A DNA stretch of 64,000 nt from Longimicrobium sp. (GCA_036389795.1 DASVWD010000096.1:40947-104946), one strand, 5' to 3'; positions 50,990 through 60,429 are shown, counted from the first letter of the stretch. A program made the numbers and translations. The notes: generated by a model not told the origin, from the sequence alone.

Positions 50990-51367
50990 CGGAGAGGGCG
51001 TGGAAGGAAGAGGCGGGGAGTCGGCGGGAGCCGGCGGAGGGCGCCAGCGGGCAGCCATAATCTGTTTCCCGGCGGCCCCCGCCGCAAGCAATGTCGACGT
51101 GAGCGCGGGCGGCATCCCGGATTATCCGGGATCCTCGTCCCAGGCGGAACAGCGGCTCAGGGCGAGGATCGGCGCGTGCGGCAGGCCACCAGGCGAGGGC
51201 GAGTAGATTCCTCGGTCGCGCCAGGGTTCGGTGTGGAGGCGAGGCCCGCGCGGCGCTCCCTCGGAATGACATGAGTGCGGAGAGTGACACGAGTGCGTGA
51301 ATGCGGGAGGCTTGCCGCACCCACGCACTCACGCACTCACGCACTCACGCACTTCGCACTTCGCACT
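50990..51367. other. Intergenic stretch with two repeat types
   Basis: From 51170 to about 51273 it carries a diverged relative of repeat D (GAGTAGATTCCTCGG, CCCTCGGAATGACATG). From 51272 to 51367 it holds short tandem units, GAGTGCG and, inverted, ACGCACTCACGCACTCACGC and CTTCGCACTTCGCACTT, which reach the stop of the next minus-strand gene. No gene seen. Confidence 0.65.
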
Positions 51368-52778
51368 TCAGAGGTACTCCGGCGGGCTGACGGTATCGAC
51401 GAACAGGATCCCGTCGTACTGCTCCCGCGGCACCTGGATCATGTCCCAGACTCCCCACTCCTTCATCCGGATCATCTGCCCCACCCACTCGCTGCCGCGG
51501 CCCCGCGCGCCGGAGAGGTCCAGGAAGAAGTGCTGCATGCGCACGCGGTAGCCGAGCGACTCCAGGCTCCCCGCGACGGCCGGGGCGACGGTGTAGATCT
51601 CGCGGTCGTTCCAGGCCGCGCTGCCGCGGTACATGAAGAGCCCCACCGTGTACAGCTCCGCCCGGTGGCGCTGCATCACGAAGTGCCCCATGGTGTTGAA
51701 GTCGCCCACGTCGGGCGGTGTGCTCCCGTCGCCCGGGAGGAGGCGGGCGCGGTCGTGCTGGATGTGGTAGTTGTGCGCCCAGACGATCACCTTCTTCCCC
51801 GGGTACATCCCCTGGAGGAGCGCGTCCAGGTTGTCGGCCATCCCCACCTCGCGCTGCAGGTTGCCCTCGATGGAGCTGGACGGCAGGTTGAGCTGCCGGA
51901 TCTGGCGGATGCGCGAGTACACCGTCTGCCGCGCCACCGTGAAGCGCTCGGCGCGGCCGCCGTAGGCGCCCACGATCTCGCTTCGGTGCTGGTCCATCCA
52001 AGCCAGCAGCGAGTCGTAGGCGGGGAGCAGGCGCTCCAGCGAAGCCCACGCCGGCCCGAACGGCGGCACGCTGCGGGCGATCGCCCGGTACTCGTCGAGG
52101 AACTGCACGTCGAGCGAGCGCGCCCTGAGCGCGTACTCGGCGTCGGCCTTCTCCACCACCTCGCGCAGGAGGAGCGGGGCCTCGTAGTTCCCCAGCGAAG
52201 TGGACGGCTTCATGTCGATCCCGGCCAAAATGAGCGGCCGATCGGTCTGGTGCGTCTGCCGGATGTACTCGAAGAGCTCCAGCACCTCGTTCGTCCACCA
52301 CACGGCGTAGGTGCAGCTGCGCATGGTCTGCCGCGCCTCGGCGAGCACCGCGCCCTGGTTGGCCCGCCAGCACTCGAACACGCTGCTCTCGAAGGCGATG
52401 ACGTCGTAGCCCAGCTGCTCGTGCAGGTAGCGGATGAGGCGCACCTTGGCCTGGTCGAACTCGCGCACGCCGTGGCCGCTCTCGCCCAGCTGCACGATGC
52501 GCCTGCCCTCCAGCAGCGGCCCCAGGAAGCGCAGGTCGTCGTAGCGCGTGGAGGTGAGCGAGCGCACCGGCTCGGCGTGGTCGCGCGTCCACCGGGCCCA
52601 GCTCTCGTTCTCGGCGGGGGCGGCCGGGTCTTCCGCCGTGCGCAGCTCCGAGTTGGTGAGGAGGTGGTCCGGCCCCCTCGGGGTTGGCGTCGGTCGGCTG
52701 CCGGTCGCAGGCGCCCAGCAGCAGCGCGGGGACCAGGAGGAGCGGGAGCGCGCGGCGGAGGAAGGGGAACGGCGGCAT
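51368..52778 (-). CDS. Erythromycin-esterase-like lipoprotein, frameshifted at a C-run
   Basis: Erythromycin-esterase family protein, about 469 residues once joined. The signal peptide (M-P-P-F-P-F-L-R-R-A, ending L-L-L-G-A-C) starts at ATG 52778 in one frame. The catalytic part continues in another frame from about 52672 on. It carries I-V-Q-L-G-E-S-G-H-G-V-R-E-F with the H and E of the family, F-E-S-S-V-F-E-C-W, and V-W-A-H-N-Y-H-I-Q-H-D near the middle. The join is at a run of five C (52673-52677); with one fewer, the text reads N-P-E-G-P-D-H-L-L-T-N-S-E-L in one frame. It may be a real frameshift, phase variation or a sequencing error. Substrate unknown; ring esters are typical of the family. 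Confidence 0.75.
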
Positions 52779-52884
52779 CGGTCTGCGGGGGAGGGAGGTT
52801 CCAGCGGAGGAGTCGGCGGACCACGCCGGAGAATAACGTGTTTACCGGGCCCGGTGCGACGCGGCGGGACAAAGTGGGGCCGGC

Positions 52885-53355
52885 TTACGGCTCTCGCGTC
52901 CAGCAGAGCAGGTAGTCGCCGCGCACGGGGCCGTTGCGCCAGAGGTTCTGCTCGTCGTGCCAGGTGACCCTCCCCGCCCCGTCCGCCCTGCCGTAGATGG
53001 CGTGCCACTCGACGTTGTCGAGCCGCTTGTCGGTGAGCAGCCGGTCCGCGCTGCCGCCGCCGGCGTTCCAGATGTCCGGGAAGAGCGAGCTGGGGAGCCG
53101 GTTCCTCGTTATCACCGCGATGAGCTCCACGTTCCGCTCGTGCCGGACCTCGTCCAGGAAGAAAGCGCCCGTGTAGGCCTCCACCTTCCCGAAGCCGTAC
53201 TGCTTCGCCAGCACGAGCACCGCCCGCCCGTCGTCGGCGTCGTATCCCGCCGCGTTCACGAGCTCGCCCATTGCCTCCGGGGTGGCCGACTCCGCCTGGG
53301 TGAACGCCTGGTAGATGCAGCGCTCACTCCCTCTGAGGTCCCCGTATTTCTTCAT
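52885..53355 (-). CDS. Hypothetical protein, unknown family
   Basis: 156 residues, no signal peptide. It begins MKKYGDLRGSERCIYQAF and has two regular helices (E-A-M-G-E-L-V-N-A-A-G-Y-D-A-D-D, V-L-V-L-A-K-Q-Y-G-F-G). A tryptophan-rich C-terminus follows (V-E-W-H-A-I-Y-G-R-A-D, V-T-W-H-D-E-Q-N-L-W-R-N, L-L-C-W-T-R-E-P). It does not resemble an enzyme that I know. It lies between the erythromycin-esterase-like gene and the decayed helicase end. Confidence 0.6.
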   Translation of the reverse strand: MKKYGDLRGSERCIYQAFTQAESATPEAMGELVNAAGYDADDGRAVLVLAKQYGFGKVEAYTGAFFLDEVRHERNVELIAVITRNRLPSSLFPDIWNAGGGSADRLLTDKRLDNVEWHAIYGRADGAGRVTWHDEQNLWRNGPVRGDYLLCWTREP

Positions 53356-53481
53356 CGTCTCTCGCAGGTGGGGGGAAAGGTTCGTACCGGCTGGCGGAGC
53401 TTCGTTCGGGATCGAGGTCCACGACCGAAAGGGGGAAGACCCGGACCGGCGTCCGCGCGCGGCAACGCGCCGGAAAAGCGG

Positions 53482-53640
53482 CTACCGCGCGTGGACGCGC
53501 ACCGTCACGCGCGAGCCGTCCGGCGCGGGGAGCTCCGCCTCGCGGACCTCGCGCCAGGACTGGTGGAGGTGGCCCTCGACGGCCAGCGAGGCGGTCATCA
53601 CCCCGCTCGTCGCGGGGGAGGGTGCGCAGCACCGGGAGCC
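53482..53640 (-). pseudogene. Decayed copy of the 3' end of the nuclease-helicase gene
   Basis: Matches the last ~150 bases of the intact gene (55678 onward) closely: GTCCGGCGCGGGGAGCTC, CCTCGCGGACCTCGCGCCAG, TGGTGGAGGT and GACGGCCAGCGAGGC. The C-terminal codons for W-R-E-V-R-E-(A/V)-E-L-P-A-P-D-G-S-R-V and the terminal V-R-V-H-(A/V)-R with its TAG are kept. A one-base insertion (CACCCCGC against CACCCGC) breaks the frame upstream of that. It lies beyond the amidohydrolase gene and so forms the far border of an insertion. Confidence 0.85.
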
Positions 53641-53691
53641 CGTGCGCCCGGCTCTCGCCCACCGAGCTCCGTGGACCCTGCGCCGGACCGG

Positions 53692-55512
53692 TCAGCGCAG
53701 CTCCACCTCGTCCAGCCACAGCTCGAACGCGCCGGCCGGCGGCGCCGCGACCACGGCGATCGCCAGCACCCGGGATCCGTCGATTCCCTCGAAGTCGCTC
53801 CAGCGGAAGACGTGCTCCGCCCACTCCGCCCCCACGGTGACGGGGCGGAAGACGGGTGTCATCCCGCGCTCGGCGCTGAACACCATCACCAGGTAGGTGC
53901 GCCCGTCGCCGCGCGCGTGGAAGCGGAAGCCCTGGGCCGCCGAGAGGTTGGCCGGGCTCATCTGCCGCTCGCCGGGATAGAAGATGGCGCCCGCCCAGAG
54001 CTGCGGCGCCGCGCCGCCCTGGCGCAGCTCGCCGCGGACCCGCAGTGCGTGCGAGGTGCCGCCCGCGCCCCCGGGCGCCACCTCCAGGGCGGCCGTGGAC
54101 TGCCCGCCCATCATCGCGTCGGTCGTGGTGGTCCACCCCGCGCCGAACGCGGCGGCCGGCGCGCCGTCGTCGAACCCGCTCACCCTGCCGGGCACGCCGC
54201 CGGGCGCGGGCGGCCCCGCCGCGGCCGCCTGCCGGCGCGCCGCCACCGCGGCGAGAAAGGCATCGCGGTCCAGGCGGCGGCCGGCCTTCCACACGCCCGC
54301 GATGGCGCGGGTGGCGGTCACGTCCGCGGCGGGGTTCCCCTCCACCAGCAGCAGGTCGGCGCGCATGCCGGGGGCGATGACGCCGCGGTCGCCGAGCCCG
54401 AACGCGCCCGCCGGCACCGAGGTGGCGGCCCGCAGCGCCTCCACCGGGGTGAGCCCCGCCTGCACCAGCAGCTCCAGCTCGCGGTGGATGCTGGCTCCGT
54501 GCGTGGTCCCGGGGTTGGGGGCGTCGCTCCCGGCCAGGATCCGCACTCCGGCCGCGCGCAGCGCCGCCACCGTCCGCCGCGCGGCGTCGTAGCTCGCCGT
54601 GGCTCCGGGCCGGGTGGGGAAGGCGCGCCGGAGCGACTCCGACTCGTCCGGCCCCAGGGCGGCCGCGAAGCGGGCGTCCCGCAGCAGCGCGGCGCCGCCC
54701 GCCGTGCCGGTGACGCTCTCCAGCACGGTGAGGGTGGGCACCACGAACACCCGCCGCCGCGCCATCTCCCGCACCAGCCCGGGCTCGGGCACGCTGTCCA
54801 CCCAGGCGTGGACCAGCCCGTCCGCGCCGGCGCGCACCGCCGTCCGCGCATCGGCCAGCGTGCCGACGTGCACCACCGCCATCTTTCCGCGCCGGTGCGC
54901 CGCCTCCACCAGCGCCCGCACGGTGGCTTCGTCCAGGGTGTTGAAGCGGATCCCGTACACGGCCCCGTCGTCCACCACGATCTTGAGGTAGTCCGAGCCT
55001 TCGGCCACCCGCGCGGCCACGAACGAGTCCGCCTGCGCCGGGGAGGCGACGGTGGGGATCGCCATTCCGAACTGGGTGCCGTGGCCGCCCGGAGCGGTGG
55101 CCAGGATGCCGGCCGAGAGCACGTCGGCCCGCTCCGGCGCGCCCGTCGCCTGCTGCTCGCGGCGCCACGCGGCGGCCAGCTGAGCGGCGGTGAACATCTC
55201 GAACTGCGTCCCTACCCCGAACGCCAGCGCCGCCTGGAGCATGGCCGGAGCGAAGGAGTGGGTGTGCGCATCGATCAGCGCCGGGAGAAGGGTGCGCCCG
55301 GCGCCCTCCACCACCGCCGCGCCGGCGGGGACGCGGACCGCCGGCCCCACCGCCTCGACGCGCCCGCCGCGGACCACCACGGTGGCCCGTTCGATCACGC
55401 GCTCGCCGTCGAAGACGCGCACGTCGCGGAACGCCGTGGCGGGCTCCTGCGCGGCGAGCGGCGTGGCGAGGACGAGAGGGACGGCGACGAGCGGTCCGAG
55501 TCTCCTGAGCAT
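53692..55512 (-). CDS. Secreted amidohydrolase (imidazolonepropionase-like) fused to a CIA30 domain
   Basis: 606 residues. A Sec signal peptide ends A-T-P-L-A-A-Q. Residues 30-420 form a metal-dependent amidohydrolase of the M38 type: the H-x-H of P-A-L-I-D-A-H-T-H-S near residue 75, Y-L-K-I-V-V-D-D near 178, V-H-V-G near 212 and L-A-G-S-D-A-P-N near 330. From about 440 to the end it has a CIA30-type beta-sandwich (D-A-M-M-G-G-Q-S-T-A, G-F-R-F-H-A-R-G-D-G-R-T-Y, F-R-W-S-D-F-E-G-I-D-G). The natural substrate is not known; prolidase or lactonase-like hydrolysis is likely. It lies between the intact and the decayed helicase ends. Confidence 0.85.
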   Translation of the reverse strand: MLRRLGPLVAVPLVLATPLAAQEPATAFRDVRVFDGERVIERATVVVRGGRVEAVGPAVRVPAGAAVVEGAGRTLLPALIDAHTHSFAPAMLQAALAFGVGTQFEMFTAAQLAAAWRREQQATGAPERADVLSAGILATAPGGHGTQFGMAIPTVASPAQADSFVAARVAEGSDYLKIVVDDGAVYGIRFNTLDEATVRALVEAAHRRGKMAVVHVGTLADARTAVRAGADGLVHAWVDSVPEPGLVREMARRRVFVVPTLTVLESVTGTAGGAALLRDARFAAALGPDESESLRRAFPTRPGATASYDAARRTVAALRAAGVRILAGSDAPNPGTTHGASIHRELELLVQAGLTPVEALRAATSVPAGAFGLGDRGVIAPGMRADLLLVEGNPAADVTATRAIAGVWKAGRRLDRDAFLAAVAARRQAAAAGPPAPGGVPGRVSGFDDGAPAAAFGAGWTTTTDAMMGGQSTAALEVAPGGAGGTSHALRVRGELRQGGAAPQLWAGAIFYPGERQMSPANLSAAQGFRFHARGDGRTYLVMVFSAERGMTPVFRPVTVGAEWAEHVFRWSDFEGIDGSRVLAIAVVAAPPAGAFELWLDEVELR

Positions 55513-55677
55513 GGCTCCTCCGCGGGTGAACGTCCGGATCGGAACGGGCGCGCCGCCCGCGCCGCGGCTGGCGATCGCGGAGGCGGCGGGTGGCGGGTCC
55601 GGGGTTTCGGGCGGCCGCGGGTCACGGGACCCGGGCGCGCCACGAGGATCCACGACGATGATAAGAGGCCGGTGGAG

Positions 55678-58600
55678 TCACCGCACGTGTACGCGCACCG
55701 CCACGCGAGAGCCGTCCGGCGCGGGGAGCTCGACCTCGCGGACCTCGCGCCAGGGCTGGTGGAGGTAGCCCTTGACGGCCAGCGAGGCCGTCATCACCCG
55801 CTCGTCGCGGGGGAGCGTGCGCAGGACCTCGCCGCTCATCAGCACCACCAGCTTGGAGCGCGCGCGGGTGATGCTCACGTTGAAGCGGTTGGGGCTCAGC
55901 AGGAATTCCGCCTCGCGCTCGGCGTACTCGCGGTCGGCGACGGCGTAGGAGGCCACGATCATCTCCCGCTCGTTCCCCTGCATCCGCTCCACCGTGTCGA
56001 CCACCGGCAGCTCGCCGTGCGCCCACCCGGCGCCGCGCAGCTCGGCCAGGATGGCGCTGTTCTGCGCCCGGTGCGGCGAGATCACCGCCAGCGCGCGGTC
56101 GCGGAACGCCTCGGCCGTGTAGCGCTCTCCCGTGCCCGGATCGGCCAGCCCCGCGCGGGCGAGGGCGACCAGGCGCGCGGCGAGGCGCGCCTCGAAGGGG
56201 TTGCGCGCCGTCGCCCGGTAGCCGCCGTAGGTGCAGAAGACCACGGAGTCTTCGGGGCGGAAGAACGTCTCCCAGAGCAGCGCGTCCAGCGGGTCGGAGA
56301 GGTCCACGCCGCCGGGAGCGACGAGGAGGCGCCGGCCGGGGACGGTGGAGACGAGCCCGGGATAGAAGGTCCGCCGCGGATACGCGGTGAGCGGCCGGTT
56401 CATGCGGTGGCTCTCGCGCAGCATCAGCGGCCGGAACGCCCGGGCGTAGTGCGAGAACGAGGAGCCGAAGAGCGTGTTCTCGCGGTCGTAGCTGCCGCGC
56501 AGCACGGGCGCGAGCTGCCGGTCGTCGCCGGTGAGGATCACGCGGCCGCCGCGGCGGATGGAGGAGAGGGCCACCAGCGACTCGGGCACCTTCACCTGCG
56601 ACGCCTCGTCGACCACCACCACGTCGAAGAGGGGGTGGATCGGCACCTCCGAGTCGTCCTCGGCCTCCTCCTGCCCGGCCGCGCGCATCCGCTTCCACAG
56701 CGACCAGACGGTGGAGCCGACCACCACGGGGACGCCGGTCTCGTCGGCCTCGCGCAGGACCGCCTCCAGCTTCCGGTCGTCCACCAGCTCCACGCCGGCG
56801 GCCTCGACCTCGGCGTCGGCCTCGCTGCCGCGGCCCTGGAGCTTGACGACGCGTAGGGGGACCTGGGCGCCGCTTCCCGCCAGCTCGCGGGCGCAGCGGA
56901 CCAGCACGTTGGCGATGGCGCGGTGCGTGGCCGCGCTCACCAGCATGCGGAGCGGCCGCCCCGCGCGCCGGGCGGCCGCCGCCAGGCCGATTAGCATCCA
57001 CGCCAGCAGGTACGTCTTCCCCGTCCCCGGCGGGCCCCAGACGACGGTGACCGCGCGCTCGAACGCCGCTCGCCAGGCGGCCGCCTGCTCGGCGTTCAGC
57101 ACCGCCTTCCCCGCCCCGCCGAGCGTGTCCGCCCACGCGCCTTCCGCGTCAAGCGGCGCCAGGAGCCAGTCCGCCGGCACCCGTCCATCGAGAAGGGCGC
57201 GGACGAACGCGGCCTCGCCGTGGCCCTCGGCCAGGTGGCGGAGCGTGGAGACGACGCGGCGGGTGTTGAAGTCGGCTTCGGCGCGGTCCAGCACGCACAT
57301 GCGCCCGAACTTGAGCACGCCCTCCTTCTCCAGCCGCGCGAAGCCGTAGTCCGAGGCCAGGGTCACGCGCGGGCGAAGGCCGGAGAGGTCGTAGCCCACC
57401 AGCTCCACCATCAGCTTGCGGCGCAGCCACGGCTTGCGGTCGGTCTCCAGCAGCATCTCGCCGTCGTCGTTGGTCAGCACCAGGGCGAAGTCGCCGGGGC
57501 GGAACTTGGCCTCGCGGCAGTCGGGGTCGAACTCGAAGACCCACTCCTTCTCCGACGGCCGCTCCACCGGCTCCAGGTGGCGGATGCACTCGAAGCGGCG
57601 GGCGCGGTCCCTCGACGGCAGCGCGTGCAGGGCGCGGATGGCGAGCGACTCGGCCGCCGCCTCCAGCTCGGTGAAGATCCGGAGCGTCTCCAGCACCGGG
57701 TCGCCGATCGGCTCGGCGGAGACGCCCGGAGCGGGGCCCGACGCGTCGAGCCGCAGCTTCGGCAGGCGGCTACGCGCGGCCTGCTCGCGGAGCGCGCGCA
57801 GCACCGAGTCGAGGGCGGAGAGCTTGGAGCGGACGGTGCGCTCGATCTCGCCGCGCACCTCGTCGGGCGCCTGGCCGCGGTGCGGGCGGCGGCGCCAGAC
57901 GTTGTGGATGCGCTCGAACGCCACCTGGCTGGAGAGCGGCCAGCCGTAGTCCTCGCGCGGCTGGTGCACCCACGCGCGCTCCGCGGGCCGGAGCGCGGCC
58001 GAGACGGCGGCCAGGTCCCACGCGTAGGGGACGGGGAGCGCGAAGAGGTCGGCCACCGCGTCGAGGAGCACCGTCCCCGGCGCGGCGGGCGCCGAGCGCA
58101 GGCCCGCGACGCCGCGCGTGGGGAAGAGGAGCCCGGCGAGCGCGGCGATCCCCGGCTGCGCGGCGGGGTCGGCCACGTGGCGCTGCAGGAGCCCGCGCAG
58201 CAGCTCCAGCTCCGCGCGGTCGTACAGGTAGAGGTGGACCGGCTTCTCGGCCGGCCTCCCGTTCCCATTCCCTTCGTCAGCGCCCAGCATCTCCGCCACG
58301 GCGGCGCCCGCGCGGGCCAGGAAGGCGCGCAGCATCTCCCCTTCCGCGGCCCGCGTCCCGCCGCTCGACAGGAAGACGTCCGTTGCCGCGCGCGCGCCCG
58401 CCCGCTCGACCCTGAGGCCGAGGGCGAAGACGGTGCCGCTCGCCGGGTCGCCCTCGGCGGTGACCAGGACGCGGACGCGCTCGCCGCCGCCCACGCGGTG
58501 CGTCTGCTTCTCGACCTCGAAGAGCTTGCGGTAGCTGAGCGCCTGGGCCCGCTGGCGGAGCGCCGTCTCGGCGCTCTCCAGGGCGTGGCAGCCGGTGTAG

Positions 58601-59541
58601 GTGTCGCGCCAGAGCCCCGCGCGGGTGAGCGCGGCCACCGAGCGGATGCCGCGCCCGTGCAGCACCTCGCGCCCGAGCGGGGTGAGGCCGGGGACGCGCG
58701 CCAGGTCGTCCGTCCGGTCGGCTTCGGCGCGGCAGTGGTGGAAGAAGGCGCAGGCGCCGCACCCGCTCCCCAGGTGCCAGGCGGCCCGCGCCGGCTCCAG
58801 CGCGGCGATGCGCGGCAGCTCGTCGCGGAGGAAGGCCTCGACGTGGTGGCGGTAGGCGGCCAGCGCGAACCGCCGCGGCGCCCGGTCCCCGCGCGACCAC
58901 ACCCACCCCCAGCGCGTGTCGACGGCGGCGTCCAGCCCCTTGGCGCGGACCACCTCCTCCAGCACCAGCGTGTAGAACGCCACCTGCGCGAAGTGGTGCA
59001 CTGCGCGCTCGCGGCTCCACTTGACGTCGATCACCCCCAGCCGCAGCCGCCCGCCGCGCGTCCGGCCGATGCGCACCAGGTCCGGCTGCGCGGGGGCGAG
59101 CTCCACCAGCTCGGGGTCGAAGCCGTGGCGCCGGGCGAAGGCGGCGGGATCGGGGAGGGCGAGCTGCGGCTGGACGAGGAACCGGAGCGGCCCGGGCTCG
59201 CGCAGCGCGGCGACGACGCGCTCGTACGGGATCGGCCGCGCGTCCCCCCGCGGCGTCGTCCCGGCAACGAGCACGGCGTCAGGACCGAAGTGGCGGACGA
59301 GCGCGGCCAGCTTCTTCCGCTCGAAGCGCCGCCCGGCCGCGGTGAGCAGCCCCATCCCCGGCCGCACGCCCACCAGCGGCCCGCGCGTGGGATCGGCGTT
59401 CTCCGCGGGCACGTCGATCCCGCGCGCGGCGCGCGGCACCAGCTCGTAGCGGAGCTGGCGCTCGCACCGAAAGCGGAAGTACTGCGCGAGCTGCGTCCCG
59501 GTCAGGCGCAGGGACTTTGTGTCCGCGGTGCTGCTGCTCAA
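55678..59541 (-). CDS. Dna2-like RecB-nuclease / SF1 helicase fusion
   Basis: 1287 residues. The N-terminal RecB-like nuclease has L-G-V-I-D-V-K-W-S-R near residue 165 with the D-x-K pair and V-A-F-Y-T-L-V-L after it. Cysteines in F-R-C-E-R near residue 25 and G-C-G-A-C-A-F-F-H-H-C near 255 fit a [4Fe-4S] cluster as in Dna2, AddB and Cas4. A helix-hairpin-helix-like stretch follows. The C-terminal UPF1/DNA2-type helicase has W-G-P-P-G-T-G-K-T near 825, V-V-V-V-D-E-A-S-Q-V near 985, L-T-G-D-D-R-Q-L-A-P and N-V-S-I-T-R-A-R-S-K-L. The start is TTG 59541 (M-S-S-S-T-A-D). It is likely a DNA-end-processing or defence-linked enzyme. Confidence 0.85.
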   Translation of the reverse strand: MSSSTADTKSLRLTGTQLAQYFRFRCERQLRYELVPRAARGIDVPAENADPTRGPLVGVRPGMGLLTAAGRRFERKKLAALVRHFGPDAVLVAGTTPRGDARPIPYERVVAALREPGPLRFLVQPQLALPDPAAFARRHGFDPELVELAPAQPDLVRIGRTRGGRLRLGVIDVKWSRERAVHHFAQVAFYTLVLEEVVRAKGLDAAVDTRWGWVWSRGDRAPRRFALAAYRHHVEAFLRDELPRIAALEPARAAWHLGSGCGACAFFHHCRAEADRTDDLARVPGLTPLGREVLHGRGIRSVAALTRAGLWRDTYTGCHALESAETALRQRAQALSYRKLFEVEKQTHRVGGGERVRVLVTAEGDPASGTVFALGLRVERAGARAATDVFLSSGGTRAAEGEMLRAFLARAGAAVAEMLGADEGNGNGRPAEKPVHLYLYDRAELELLRGLLQRHVADPAAQPGIAALAGLLFPTRGVAGLRSAPAAPGTVLLDAVADLFALPVPYAWDLAAVSAALRPAERAWVHQPREDYGWPLSSQVAFERIHNVWRRRPHRGQAPDEVRGEIERTVRSKLSALDSVLRALREQAARSRLPKLRLDASGPAPGVSAEPIGDPVLETLRIFTELEAAAESLAIRALHALPSRDRARRFECIRHLEPVERPSEKEWVFEFDPDCREAKFRPGDFALVLTNDDGEMLLETDRKPWLRRKLMVELVGYDLSGLRPRVTLASDYGFARLEKEGVLKFGRMCVLDRAEADFNTRRVVSTLRHLAEGHGEAAFVRALLDGRVPADWLLAPLDAEGAWADTLGGAGKAVLNAEQAAAWRAAFERAVTVVWGPPGTGKTYLLAWMLIGLAAAARRAGRPLRMLVSAATHRAIANVLVRCARELAGSGAQVPLRVVKLQGRGSEADAEVEAAGVELVDDRKLEAVLREADETGVPVVVGSTVWSLWKRMRAAGQEEAEDDSEVPIHPLFDVVVVDEASQVKVPESLVALSSIRRGGRVILTGDDRQLAPVLRGSYDRENTLFGSSFSHYARAFRPLMLRESHRMNRPLTAYPRRTFYPGLVSTVPGRRLLVAPGGVDLSDPLDALLWETFFRPEDSVVFCTYGGYRATARNPFEARLAARLVALARAGLADPGTGERYTAEAFRDRALAVISPHRAQNSAILAELRGAGWAHGELPVVDTVERMQGNEREMIVASYAVADREYAEREAEFLLSPNRFNVSITRARSKLVVLMSGEVLRTLPRDERVMTASLAVKGYLHQPWREVREVELPAPDGSRVAVRVHVR

Positions 59542-59575
59542 AGTACGAGAGTACGAAAGTACGGGAGTACGACGG
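59535..59575 (-). repeat. Tandem GTACGAAA-type repeats at the helicase start
   Basis: GTACGAGA, GTACGAAA, GTACGGGA and GTACGACG in a row (plus-strand reading), directly at the TTG start codon of the nuclease-helicase gene. The last copies reach the first codons. Same unit type as at 22938. Confidence 0.7.
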
Positions 59576-59911
59576 CGGGGGGACGCGCGTACCGAACGCT
59601 AACCGTATACACCATGGACGGGCAAGGTGTGCGCGGTGGGCGGCCCGGCCGGCCCTCACCCGGCGCCGCTACCGCGTCGCCACCCTCTCCCAACTTCGGG
59701 AGAGGGTACTTTGCGGGCTCTCATGCGGGAGATCGGTTTCGCGCGTAAGGGCGTCCCCCGCTGCGGCGGGGGCTCATTGGCGGGCGGAGATCCCGATCCT
59801 CCGCGTCCTTGCAGGCCGTGTGGATTCCAACGCTTGCGTGCGCGCGAGGGAGAGGGTATCTTCCGAATCCGCTCGTTGAAACTGATTCTCAGCTTCACCC
59901 GAGACCGCCGG
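59576..59911. other. Upstream region of the iron-uptake operon
   Basis: It contains the hairpin ACCCTCTCCC / GGGAGAGGGT (59682-59707), a relative of the one after ppdK. I see no clear ferric-uptake-regulator box. No gene apart from weak open frames of shadow type. Confidence 0.55.
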
Positions 59912-60196
59912 ATGCTGAAGCGCCTCTTCGCCCGCAAGGAAGGCCCGAAGGCACCGTCGCCGCGCTGCGCCGAGTGCCCGCTGGCCGCGTGCGCCTCGGG
60001 GTGCCAGGCCGCCGTGCTGCGCATGGAGTGCGACCACGGCGAGGCGCACCGGCTGCGCGGGCTGGGGCTCTTCGAGGGCACCTGCGTGCGCGTGCTCGAC
60101 TCGCGCAACGGGATGCTGCTGGAGGTCAAGGGCGCCCGGCTGGCGCTGGGGCAGGGGCTCGCCCACGCCATCACGGTGCTGCCGCTGGAGAGCTGA
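59912..60196 (+). CDS. feoA: FeoA-type protein with a cysteine-rich N-terminus
   Basis: 94 residues. After a short basic start come cysteines C-A-E-C-P-L-A-A-C-A-S-G-C and a further M-E-C-D-H, which may bind a metal or Fe-S cluster. The FeoA/SH3-like domain follows: H-R-L-R-G-L-G-L-F-E-G-T-C-V-R-V-L and G-A-R-L-A-L-G-Q-G-L-A-H-A-I. It normally binds FeoB and tunes iron entry. The cysteine front half is an addition to the usual ~75-residue form. ATG 59912 is the right start. The next FeoA gene begins 2 bases after its stop. Confidence 0.85.
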   Translation: MLKRLFARKEGPKAPSPRCAECPLAACASGCQAAVLRMECDHGEAHRLRGLGLFEGTCVRVLDSRNGMLLEVKGARLALGQGLAHAITVLPLES

Positions 60197-60198
60197 GC

Positions 60199-60429
60199 TT
60201 GGAACAGCGGCGGACGCTCGGCTCGCTCGCGCCCGGCGAGCGCGGCCGGGTGATCGAGGTCGGCGGAGACCACGCCGCGGTGCAGCGGCTGATGGACCTG
60301 GGGCTCATCCGCGGCACCACCGTCGAGGTGGTGCGCAGGGCCCCGCTGGGCGACCCGCTGGAAGTGAAGCTCCGGGGCTTCATGCTCACCCTGCGCCGCT
60401 CGGAGGCGGAGCACATCACGGTGGAGTAG
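60199..60429 (+). CDS. feoA: Second FeoA protein
   Basis: 76 residues, the usual FeoA size, starting at TTG 60199: L-E-Q-R-R-T-L-G-S-L-A-P-G-E-R-G. The beta-barrel core shows R-L-M-D-L-G-L-I-R-G-T-T-V-E-V, then A-P-L-G-D-P-L-E-V-K-L-R-G and L-R-R-S-E-A-E-H-I-T. It immediately precedes feoB (no gap), so it is most likely the one that binds FeoB directly. Confidence 0.92.
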   Translation: MEQRRTLGSLAPGERGRVIEVGGDHAAVQRLMDLGLIRGTTVEVVRRAPLGDPLEVKLRGFMLTLRRSEAEHITVE

